Part shown: piece by piece, positions 25,730 through 32,927 of the stretch
Numbering within the stretch: position 1 is the stretch's first letter
Layout: every line of letters begins with the position of its first letter
NCBI RefSeq assembly: GCF_002240225.1
Contig: NZ_CP022584.1
Span: 868,001-932,000, forward strand
Length of the DNA stretch: 64,000 nt
Reading direction: 5' to 3'
DNA from: Paenibacillus physcomitrellae
Lineage (GTDB): Bacteria > Bacillota > Bacilli > Paenibacillales > Paenibacillaceae
The notes under the pieces: model-generated
The model's input: only the letters and a program-made list of their open reading frames with translations
Told to the model about the DNA's origin: nothing
Databases searched by the model: none
Program-made: the position numbers and the translations under genes

Positions 25730-27331
25730 TCACTCCCTGGTGTTGAGATTTAACCATCTGGCCTTCCATTTCCCCGGCCTCCATTTTCCCGTCTTCCATT
25801 GGGATGTACGACTTCGCTTCGGAAGCAGTGTTTCACAAATCCGTTCTGCCGCTTGAACCGTATGTTCACCGAGATGAAACGGATCCGGCTCCATCGGAAA
25901 CGAATAAACCTTTGAATCCTTCAACATTTTGGCAAGCCGGTGAGTTACGTGAGCATCCGCTAATGGCGATACATAAACCCGTTTTCGGCCTGTAAATGCT
26001 GATAATCTTTGGTTACAGCTGCTGATTTCGCTCCTTCTCCAACTCCCGGCCGGGATGACGACAATCTGCAGATCCGCCCGTGCAAACTCTTCCAGGCTGT
26101 CCTTGGTCATCTGGGTGCCCATATCCATGAGGATTAATCCCTGACCGGACCCAAGCAGGCGCAGCCACTCTGTTCTGGAGGGTTTCTTGTAATAGGCTAC
26201 ACGCCCATGCTCCAAATGCCTTCCGGTAAAGCCGGAATCAGACCAATAAGATTGTAAACCGGCAACAGCCGAAGAACGTTCATTCCATTCCACATAGCTG
26301 ACTCTGGTATAAAACCGGGATAAGGAATTGGCTAGCGCAAACGCCAAATGAGTCGTTCCTAGACCCGTGGACGCACCTGTAATTGCAACCAGGACTGGTC
26401 TGTCCCCTGGTTCCCCTCCTGCCCGACCGCTTATATAAGAAGGCTGCAGCTTTCGCAGCTCCTGCTTCGCCTCCAATGCCGTTTGAATCCTTTCCGCAGG
26501 TTCATAGCTGAGCAGCTTGCGAATCAGCTGAGCCAGACCTGGCGACAGCCCCTTCCAATCAAAGGTTTTGATATCTTTGGGCCACTGCGTATATCTGCCC
26601 TGTGAAGCCATATACAGCAGGATTGCGCCTAAGGCATATAAATCCGTACGGGCGTCGCTTTGCTTGCCCAAGTATTGCTCCGGCGCGGCAAACCCGACCG
26701 TGCCAAGCTGTATCGTATCTTCGTTAAGCTGGGGGTTATAGGCTCGGGCCGTGCCAAAATCAATAAACCGGATCTCCCGTCCGTGCTCGACCATCAAATT
26801 TGACGGCTTCAAATCTCTGTAAATGATGGGTGGTTCCCGCGTATGCAAATAGTGCAGACCGTCGCAGATTTGATCGGCGATGTGAAGCAGCTCCTCTTCC
26901 CTGACGGGGTTACCCTTTCGGATATGTTCTTCCAGGGTTGTGCCGACGATATAATCCATTACCAAGTACATATAGCCGCTCCGGTTCCCGCTGCTCCTTT
27001 CTGCAGCCCTGCCTGCTGTCCTTACTTCCAGCCCCTTCCCCCTCTCTTCTATTTCCCTATCTTCTTCGTTCCCTTCATCCGTCTGAAAAAAATCCACGAT
27101 CCGCGGGAGCCTTGGATGATTCAAAGCAATCAGCATCCCTGTTTCCTCTTCCATCCGTCCGGTTCCCGCCGGGTCTGCCAAGGTCTGCTTAACCGCCCAA
27201 AGCTTTCCCGGAAGCTTCAAATCGCTTGCTACATAGACATGGCTGGCTCCCCCGCTTCCTGTATGCCGGACAATCCGGTAGCGGTTGGCAAGCAGCGTGC
27301 CGTTCTCCAGCAGCTCCGGTATCGGAGCCAT
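25730..27331 (-). CDS. Ser/Thr protein kinase fused to a TadZ-like P-loop domain
   Basis: First gene of the Tad-like operon, 533 residues, no membrane segment. The kinase domain (about 17-295) has a glycine loop GSGGASHV (25-32), the ATP lysine K48 in LWAVKQ, a catalytic loop YRDLKPSN with D173, the DFG motif at 191-193, and an activation segment ending GTVGFAAPEQY. All key residues are present, so it should be active. From about residue 312 a second domain starts VLVAITGASTGLGTTHLAFALANSL, which has the shape of a MinD/ParA N-terminus but lacks the P-loop lysine. It continues RVSYVEWNE, GLILMDMGTQMT and LQIVVIPAGSWRRSE. The C-terminus has short Trp/Lys repeats (WKTGKWRPGKWKARW). Substrates are unknown; operon partners are obvious candidates. 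Confidence 0.88.
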   Translation of the reverse strand: MAPIPELLENGTLLANRYRIVRHTGSGGASHVYVASDLKLPGKLWAVKQTLADPAGTGRMEEETGMLIALNHPRLPRIVDFFQTDEGNEEDREIEERGKGLEVRTAGRAAERSSGNRSGYMYLVMDYIVGTTLEEHIRKGNPVREEELLHIADQICDGLHYLHTREPPIIYRDLKPSNLMVEHGREIRFIDFGTARAYNPQLNEDTIQLGTVGFAAPEQYLGKQSDARTDLYALGAILLYMASQGRYTQWPKDIKTFDWKGLSPGLAQLIRKLLSYEPAERIQTALEAKQELRKLQPSYISGRAGGEPGDRPVLVAITGASTGLGTTHLAFALANSLSRFYTRVSYVEWNERSSAVAGLQSYWSDSGFTGRHLEHGRVAYYKKPSRTEWLRLLGSGQGLILMDMGTQMTKDSLEEFARADLQIVVIPAGSWRRSEISSCNQRLSAFTGRKRVYVSPLADAHVTHRLAKMLKDSKVYSFPMEPDPFHLGEHTVQAAERICETLLPKRSRTSQWKTGKWRPGKWKARWLNLNTRE

Positions 27332-27352
27332 AAAACATCCATCCTTTCAGAC

Positions 27353-27418
27353 AACAAAAAAGGAAAGCCCCCAAACCTGAATACCTCCCGGTATTCGGTG
27401 TTTGGGATGCTTTCCCTT
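27353..27418 (-). terminator. Terminator-like hairpin in the leader of the Tad-like operon (possible attenuator)
   Basis: A long hairpin: outer arms GGAAAGC.../...GCTTTCC, then CCCAAAC / GTTTGGG, and an inner GAATACC / GGTATTC with a four-base loop. Read leftward it ends in TTTTTTGTTGT. It ends about 20 bases before the kinase start and lies downstream of the promoter at 27442-27471. It can also terminate the methyltransferase gene that ends at 27513. Confidence 0.8.
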
Positions 27419-27441
27419 AACGGTTGTATAATTTTGGGATT

Positions 27442-27471
27442 ATTATAAAACGCAGTCAGCCGTTCTGTAAA
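27442..27471 (-). promoter_or_regulatory. SigA-type promoter ahead of the Tad-like operon
   Basis: On the minus strand TTTACA (27466-27471) and TATAAT (27442-27447) are 18 bases apart. Initiation near 27435 would give a leader of about 104 bases that runs through the hairpin before the kinase start. No other promoter fits between hairpin and gene. Confidence 0.65.
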
Positions 27472-27512
27472 CCCCTTTTTTAAGAAAAGAACTGTTCGAT
27501 TCGTTAATGCCA

Positions 27513-28652
27513 TTAATATTTAATCATATATAATGTGATTTCGTCCCGGTTATGAAACAGCTGTTTCGCTTGAATGATCTGCATGCGGGCATCCGTATAC
27601 ATTTCCTGAATTTCTTTGATCAAAGCGAGAGGTTTCTTGCTAAGCAGCTTGATCGTAACAACAGCCGTACCGCCCGGCACCAGGCTGTACAGCAAATCGA
27701 TGACCAGTCTTGCCGTCAGCTTAGGGCTCCAGCTCATATCGCATACAAGCAGGTCAAATTGATTCTGTTCAAACGCTACACTGTCGGCATTTTTCTTGAT
27801 ATACGTCAAATTCGGATTCTTGAGCAATTCCGGGTTCATATCCGCCGGATCTACCGCCGTAACGGACAAGCCTCTTTCCAGCAGAAAGGAAGTCCATCCG
27901 CCTGGGGCAGCACCGATATCCAGTGCACGGCTGAATTCACTGAATGCGATTCCGAACGTCCGCTCAGCCTCCAGCAGCTTGAATTTGGCTCTGGAAATCT
28001 GCCCTTCCTCGCGCTGAAAGCGAACGGCACCGCCGTTCCAATCCGACAGATTGGCAGAAGGCGTCGAAACACCGGCATAAACGGCCTCCTCAGCCGCATA
28101 AATAGATAACACAAGATCGGCATCACGTACGACCAGCCGGATCTGCTCCGGCTCCGGATTCCAGCGTGCTTCAATTTGATCCTTCAACTCAAGCGCGCTG
28201 CCTTCCCAGAAGCTTTTGCCGCTCTTTCGGACCTGGACGGCAACGGCAACAGCCACCGCTTCCGTTTCTTTTCCAGGCAACGATGATTGTATTCTTTGGT
28301 GAGGTTCGCTGAACCCGTTATTCGCAAACTGCGCCACTTTCTGCGCCATTCCTTCTGGTGTATCGCCCGGCTCCAAACGTATTTCGGCCTGCACCGGGAA
28401 CAGATGTCTTAGAAACATCAAAGGCGCTGTTTGCAGTTTAAGCAAAACCTGATCTGCGGAAGCCGGCAAAGTAACCAGCATCACTTCCCCCGATTCAAGA
28501 ACCTGGCTTTTCAAGGTGCCAAACGTTCTGCGGAGTTCTTCCTGAGCGTAAGGAGAGAAGCCGTGATTGGCTGTACATATCCACCGTGACGACTGCTCCT
28601 CCATCTCTGTATGCGGTTCTTCCTTTGGCCGGTCTTCCCATTGCTCGTTCAT
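27513..28652 (-). CDS. FtsJ-type rRNA methyltransferase, RlmM-like
   Basis: 379-residue S-adenosylmethionine-dependent enzyme. The N-terminal half (about 25-190) has a THUMP-like/RlmM-like RNA-binding layout starting WICTANHGFSPYAQEEL. The C-terminal Rossmann domain has motif I DIGAAPGGWTSFLLERG, then LLVCDMSWSP with the motif IV Asp, VTIKLLSKKP with the catalytic Lys, and the final DEITLYMIKY. The Lys-Asp-Lys-Glu tetrad of 2'-O-methyltransferases is therefore visible at its later positions. RlmM methylates C2498 of 23S rRNA in E. coli; the target in Gram-positive bacteria is unclear. An Ala/Val low-complexity stretch (TEAVAVAVAVQVRK) occurs near residue 132. It is monocistronic. Confidence 0.85.
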   Translation of the reverse strand: MNEQWEDRPKEEPHTEMEEQSSRWICTANHGFSPYAQEELRRTFGTLKSQVLESGEVMLVTLPASADQVLLKLQTAPLMFLRHLFPVQAEIRLEPGDTPEGMAQKVAQFANNGFSEPHQRIQSSLPGKETEAVAVAVAVQVRKSGKSFWEGSALELKDQIEARWNPEPEQIRLVVRDADLVLSIYAAEEAVYAGVSTPSANLSDWNGGAVRFQREEGQISRAKFKLLEAERTFGIAFSEFSRALDIGAAPGGWTSFLLERGLSVTAVDPADMNPELLKNPNLTYIKKNADSVAFEQNQFDLLVCDMSWSPKLTARLVIDLLYSLVPGGTAVVTIKLLSKKPLALIKEIQEMYTDARMQIIQAKQLFHNRDEITLYMIKY

Positions 28653-28732
28653 ATAAAATCGTTTCCTCCTGATGAACCTTTACTGCTGTTCATGTTCTGT
28701 TCATTGCACTATCCATTGCTCTGTTGACTGCA

Positions 28733-29092
28733 CTATTCTTTGTTCTGCTGTTCTTTGCCATGGTGAAGGGCAATTTCATCCAGTCTTTCAAACGGCACCG
28801 GACAGCCGTGCAGAATGACATGCTCCGGTTTGTTCGTGTAAAGCATTTCATACATGCTGTTTCGCCCGTAAAGACTGGAAGTGTGTAAAAAGATTTCGTT
28901 GGCATAAAGCCCCTCGTTCACCATGGCCGCAACCACTTCAGCTCCGGTCATCTCTTCAGGGCCCATATCATAATCCAGCGATAAAATATCGACTTCCATC
29001 TCCCGAAGGATCTGCAGACATTCCTGCCCCGTACGTGCGAGCACAAAACCAGTTGGACAACGGCGCAAATCATCCATATATAAATGAATCAA
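28733..29092 (-). CDS. Cyclic-phosphate-processing receiver-like protein (cREC), 119 aa
   Basis: Small soluble protein resembling an isolated receiver domain. MIHLYMDDLRRCPTGFVLARTGQECLQIL matches the cREC pattern, in which D-D-x-R plus a following helix replaces the receiver's acidic pair, and ILSLDYDMGPEEMTGAEV matches its central Asp strand (S-x-D-x-D). The later strand EIFLHTSS places Ser/Thr as in receivers. I chose the TTG at 29092 because AAAGGA lies 8 bases upstream; an earlier GTG overlaps that site. cREC domains are predicted, not proven, to process cyclic phosphate ends. It lies between the RlmM-like gene and nfo in the same direction, so an RNA-related role would fit. That is inference. 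Confidence 0.7.
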   Translation of the reverse strand: MIHLYMDDLRRCPTGFVLARTGQECLQILREMEVDILSLDYDMGPEEMTGAEVVAAMVNEGLYANEIFLHTSSLYGRNSMYEMLYTNKPEHVILHGCPVPFERLDEIALHHGKEQQNKE

Positions 29093-29130
29093 ATCCGTTC
29101 TTCCTTTCACAAGTTATTGCCGCCCTGCGG

Positions 29131-29991
29131 TCAGATGGCTGCCCAACCGTTGACAAGGCCTATATCCTCCCGGTAGGTCAGGTCCGCTCCAGGTTCAGTT
29201 TCCATGATGAGCGGCTTCCCCTCTAGCTCTCTGATCTTGATCAGCTCTTCTAAAGATCCGGCCCCAATAAAACCGCGCCCAACCCGGGCATGACGATCCC
29301 TGCGGCTGCCTGCCGGGTAGACGGAGTCGTTCAGATGCACACAATCGACCAGTTCCCAGAACCTTAGCTCCTGCCCTTTGGTTATAAGTGACTGTTCACC
29401 TGACCCGCCCCATATCCCGGCAGCAAAAGCATGGCAGGTATCCAGGCAGAAACCGACGCGTTCAGGCTGCTCGCAAAGCTTCCTGACCTGCAGCAGCTCT
29501 TCGAGAGTCATGCCCATATCTCCATGGTTGCCGGCTTGGTTTTCGATCAGGAGTTTGGCTTCTCCCTGCCAGCCGGAAAGGATACTATTTATACATTGTA
29601 TAACATTTTTGTAACCTTGTAAGGGGTTTCTTTTCTTATATATGCCAAAATGGACAACAATTCCCTGAGAACCGCAAGCCTCCGCGATTTCCAAATCGTT
29701 GCGCAGAGAACTTACAGTTGTATCAAACAGATCCGGCTCCTCCTCCCGGCCGACAGCCAGATTGCTTGGATAAGGCGTATGGGCTACAGACAGCAAACCA
29801 TGCTGCTCACAGAACGTTCTGCAAAGCTCGGCGTCTTTGGCATTCCAGGCTTTGACACCAAGGCTGCGGGGATTCTTCGGAAAATATTGAAAAGCCCGCG
29901 CGCCCTGTGCGAACGCTGTCTTAGCAGCTCCTGCATAACCGCTGCGGATGCTGTAATGCGCCCCTGCCCGAATCAGGGGTTTATTTGCCAT
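29131..29991 (-). CDS. nfo: Deoxyribonuclease IV (AP endonuclease)
   Basis: Zinc enzyme that cuts 5' of abasic sites in base excision repair. The start MANKPLIRAGAHYSI overlaps the end of the glycosylase gene by 11 bases; longer in-frame versions encode an unrelated basic lead and are unlikely. The 286 residues carry the metal ligands of the family in order: AHYSI, VAHTPYPSNL, VVHFGIY, LIENQAG, FCLDTCHAFAAG, CVHLNDSVYPAGSRRDRHARVGRG and METEPG. All expected His, Asp and Glu residues are present. Coupling with an Fpg-type glycosylase pairs two steps of the same repair route, glycosylase then AP endonuclease. Confidence 0.95.
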   Translation of the reverse strand: MANKPLIRAGAHYSIRSGYAGAAKTAFAQGARAFQYFPKNPRSLGVKAWNAKDAELCRTFCEQHGLLSVAHTPYPSNLAVGREEEPDLFDTTVSSLRNDLEIAEACGSQGIVVHFGIYKKRNPLQGYKNVIQCINSILSGWQGEAKLLIENQAGNHGDMGMTLEELLQVRKLCEQPERVGFCLDTCHAFAAGIWGGSGEQSLITKGQELRFWELVDCVHLNDSVYPAGSRRDRHARVGRGFIGAGSLEELIKIRELEGKPLIMETEPGADLTYREDIGLVNGWAAI

Positions 29992-30796
29992 GCTGGCAAT
30001 TTGCGCAGTAAAACACCTTACGCGAGGCAAGCTCCGTTTTGACGATCGGATGACCGCAGCGTACGCAGGTTTCCCCTTCCCGGTCGTACACTTTGCACAA
30101 ATCGTTAAAACCACCCGTCAGCTTGTCCTCGGCGGTTAAAGGCATCTCCATGTATCCTCCATGTTCAGCCGCATCCGTCAGAACCACCTTGACCGCCTGA
30201 TACAGCTTGGCCAAATCCTGCTCATCCAAATCCTGCATCTTGACGTCAGGCCGCAGCTCGGCTGCAAAGGCAATCTCATCCGCATAACAGTTGCCGATAC
30301 CTGCCATTACATGCTGATTCACCAGAGTGGTCTTGAGCATCCCCTTGCGGCCGGACAGCAGCTGGATAAAACGCTGTTCATTCATCCGTCTGTCCAGAAG
30401 CTCAGGCCCCAAATCGGACAGCTCTTCTTCCGTCTGCTTGGCGGTCAATAAATGCAAATATCCTAATCTTAATCCAATGAAATATAACGTCTGATCGCCA
30501 AATTGAATCTCGATTTGCGTATTGCGTTTCGGTTTGTCCTCTTCACTGCCGAAATAGAGCATGCCGCCCAGCATGAGGTGAAGCAGCAATCTGCGGCCGT
30601 TATCCAAATGGAAGATCAGATATTTCGCCCTGCGCTCCACAAAAATCACTTTTCGGCCAATCAGCTCCTGCTTGAACATTTCCGGTTCCAGGTTAACCGA
30701 CTTCTCGCGGTTCAGCGTAACACCGCTAATTTCTTTATCCAGCAGCAGTCCGGACAGCAGACTGCGGTAATTTTCCATTTCCGGCCATTCCGGCAT
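29981..30796 (-). CDS. mutM: Formamidopyrimidine-DNA glycosylase family protein
   Basis: Base excision repair glycosylase/lyase of the Fpg/Nei family. The N-terminus is MPEWPEMENY: catalytic P2 and E3 are kept, but the usual MPELPEVE is altered. The lysine of the active centre is in RRAKYLIF. The helix-two-turn-helix carries QHVMAGIGNCYADEIAF. The C-terminal zinc finger is CVRCG...FYCANCQ with the conserved Arg of SRKVFYC five residues before the first Cys of its second pair. The 271-residue length is standard. The end overlaps nfo by 11 bases and the start lies 4 bases after a HAD gene. Because of the altered N-terminus it may be a second, specialised paralogue rather than the main MutM beside polA. 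Confidence 0.85.
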   Translation of the reverse strand: MPEWPEMENYRSLLSGLLLDKEISGVTLNREKSVNLEPEMFKQELIGRKVIFVERRAKYLIFHLDNGRRLLLHLMLGGMLYFGSEEDKPKRNTQIEIQFGDQTLYFIGLRLGYLHLLTAKQTEEELSDLGPELLDRRMNEQRFIQLLSGRKGMLKTTLVNQHVMAGIGNCYADEIAFAAELRPDVKMQDLDEQDLAKLYQAVKVVLTDAAEHGGYMEMPLTAEDKLTGGFNDLCKVYDREGETCVRCGHPIVKTELASRKVFYCANCQHGK

Positions 30797-30799
30797 GTG

Positions 30800-31600
30800 T
30801 CATCTTTCCTTTCCGTCTAACGCAGTAATGAGATCATACAAATTATCGAAAATTTGATCAGGTGTAATACCGGTCAATTCCTTGTAATGCTCCAGATTGT
30901 CCTTTGTCGTTACCCCTGTTAACGTTAAAATGGTTCCGCATCCGGACCGGCTGCCGGCGGAAATATCCGTCAGCATGTTATCGCCGATCACGGCGGTCTC
31001 AGCTGCCGTTAGCCCAAGCCGTTCAATCGCCTGAAGCATCAGTATCGACTCCGGTTTGCCGATCGTCACGGGTTTGACGCCTGTCGCAGCTTGAATGGCC
31101 GCTGAAAGCGTACCCGCTCCAGGGGCAAGCCCCCCCTGCCCCGGCAGCAGCAGATCCGGGTTGGTTAATATATAAGCAGCACCGCCGCGAATCCATTCCA
31201 CCGCCTTGCGGAGGGTTTCATAGTTGAAGCTACGGTCAATGCCTTGCACAACGTAATCCGGCCGTTCTTCCGTAATTACCAGGCCCGCTTCTTCCAGGGC
31301 AGAGATCAAACCAGCCTCTCCGACAACCGCTACTCTTGCTCCCGGTTCGCGGTCGGCCAAATAAAGCGCCGCGCCTACTGCGGAGGTGCAGACCTGCCCG
31401 GCGTCAGCCTGGATGCCCATTTGACGCAGACTGGCCGCTACATCCGCCGGTGTCCGCGAAGAGTTGTTAGTCACAAATAAAAAAGGAATTTGGCGCTTAT
31501 TCAGCTCAGCTATCCATTGATCGGCCCCGGGGACCATCTGCGAGCCATGATACATCGTGCCGTCCAGATCTATCAGGAATCCTTTCCATCTAAACGCCAT
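30800..31600 (-). CDS. HAD-IIA family phosphatase (NagD/YutF-like)
   Basis: 266-residue hydrolase starting MAFRWKGFLIDLDGTMYHG. AAGGA lies 10 bases before this ATG; a GTG three codons earlier overlaps that site. Motif I is FLIDLDGTMY (nucleophile Asp). Motif II is FVTNNSSRTP, a hallmark of the IIA group. The C2-type cap lies between about residues 80 and 180. Motif III Lys is in TIGKPES, and motif IV is VIGDNMLTDISAGSRSG. Relatives (B. subtilis YutF, E. coli NagD) dephosphorylate nucleotides and sugar phosphates. The true substrate is not deducible. It shares a short 3-base gap with the glycosylase gene downstream. Confidence 0.88.
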   Translation of the reverse strand: MAFRWKGFLIDLDGTMYHGSQMVPGADQWIAELNKRQIPFLFVTNNSSRTPADVAASLRQMGIQADAGQVCTSAVGAALYLADREPGARVAVVGEAGLISALEEAGLVITEERPDYVVQGIDRSFNYETLRKAVEWIRGGAAYILTNPDLLLPGQGGLAPGAGTLSAAIQAATGVKPVTIGKPESILMLQAIERLGLTAAETAVIGDNMLTDISAGSRSGCGTILTLTGVTTKDNLEHYKELTGITPDQIFDNLYDLITALDGKER

Positions 31601-31829
31601 CGTTGTCACTTCCTTATAACCGAATAAAAATATGTATGGGAATGCGCTAATTCCTTAGCCGCATTCGTTTTATTGTAGTCATAAAATGAGGGGAATGGCA
31701 AATGTTATCGAAACAGGGTCGAACTCCAGCGAATGCTGATGCCGTATAGCAAAAAGGCGAAGCAAAACTTTGCTAAAGGCTGTCACTTCCTGCGCTTTCC
31801 CGGAAAATAATCCGGCTATTGCCCGCCGC

Positions 31830-32768
31830 TCAGCCTTTATCCGGATATTTGGTGATCGGGTAGAGCACATGCTCTACCGCCAGCTTGGCATTCGGGAAGA
31901 TCGCTTTCGCTTCTTCCAACAGCGGGGCCAACTGCTCCTCATCCTTGTATCTGGAGCTAAAATGCGTCATGAACATTTCATGCGCACCGGCCGCTTTAGC
32001 ATCGTCGGCCGCTTGGACGGCAGTGCTGTGATGATACTCGTAAGCCGTTTTCTTCAATTCATGCAGAAAAGTCGCTTCATGGACAAGCATATCCGCATTC
32101 CGGGCTAGATCGATAGCTGCCTGGCAGGGCCGAGTGTCTCCCAAAATCGTGACAATCCGCCCTTTCTTTGGCTTGCCAAGCACTTCGGAGGAACGTACAA
32201 CCGTCCCTTGCTCCGTGACGATATTTTCCCCGCGTTTGAGTCGCCCGTATAACGGCCCCGGCTGAATGCCGTGCTTCTTCAAAATTTCAAAATCCAGCTT
32301 CCCTGGCCGGTCTTTCTCAACGATCCGGTAGCCGTAGCTGTCAATCCGGTGCTCCAGCAGAGCCGATTCCACCCGGAACGTATCATCCTCAAACAACAGC
32401 CCGCCTTCATGCTCCTGCACGATCAGCTCGTAGTTAATGCGCGATTCGCTGATCCCCAGCGTCAAATCAATAAAGGATTTGAGTCCTTTTGGACCGTAAA
32501 CGGTCAGAGGCGTATCGCCTCCCTGATTGGCCCGGCTGGACAGCAAACCGGGAAGTCCAAATAAATGGTCGCCGTGCAGATGGGTAATAAATACCTTCTC
32601 CAGCTTGCTAAGCCGCAGCGGAGAACGAAGCACCTGATGCTGCGTCCCTTCCCCGCAGTCAAACAGCCAAAACGACCGTCTTTCATCCAGCATCCGGAGC
32701 GCCAGCGAAGTCACGTTTCTTTGCAGGGAAGGAACTCCCGCATTGGTTCCCATAAAATACAGCTCCAT
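31830..32768 (-). CDS. rnz: Ribonuclease Z
   Basis: Zinc endonuclease that trims the 3' end of tRNA precursors lacking an encoded CCA. The 312 residues are the standard short form. The metallo-beta-lactamase signature is THLHGDHLFGLPGLL (about residues 62-76), with further ligands in FDCGEGTQHQ, ILGDTRPC, DMLVHEATFLHE and FMTHFSSRY. The exosite that binds the tRNA elbow is the GPLYGRLKRGENIV region, with its Gly/Pro and basic residues. The start ELYFMGTNAGVPS is the family's first strand. The 229-bp gap to the HAD gene below holds no convincing gene. It is monocistronic as far as can be seen. Confidence 0.95.
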   Translation of the reverse strand: MELYFMGTNAGVPSLQRNVTSLALRMLDERRSFWLFDCGEGTQHQVLRSPLRLSKLEKVFITHLHGDHLFGLPGLLSSRANQGGDTPLTVYGPKGLKSFIDLTLGISESRINYELIVQEHEGGLLFEDDTFRVESALLEHRIDSYGYRIVEKDRPGKLDFEILKKHGIQPGPLYGRLKRGENIVTEQGTVVRSSEVLGKPKKGRIVTILGDTRPCQAAIDLARNADMLVHEATFLHELKKTAYEYHHSTAVQAADDAKAAGAHEMFMTHFSSRYKDEEQLAPLLEEAKAIFPNAKLAVEHVLYPITKYPDKG

Positions 32769-32882
32769 GATCAGCCGCTCCTCTCTATTCCGAATTAGCC
32801 TCGCCCTTGGATAAGGCCCTGCACTGAGCCAGGAAGCTCGGGCAAAGCTTCTGAGCAGGCAATTAAGACTGTGCCTGAATCA

Positions 32883-32916
32883 GCAAAAATCCCCCGCTTT
32901 CTCCGGGGGATTTGCT
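32883..32916 (-). terminator. Terminator of metH
   Basis: AGCAAAAATCCCCCG pairs with CGGGGGATTTGCT around a short TTTCTC loop. Read leftward it ends in TTTTTGCT. It lies 12 bases beyond the metH stop at 32928. Confidence 0.85.
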
Positions 32917-32927
32917 AAAGGGCCAGA

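Noticed and set aside
31679..31870. Minus-strand frame of 63 codons between rnz and the HAD-IIA gene
   Set aside because: Overlaps the rnz 3' end, lacks a ribosome site and has atypical codon use.
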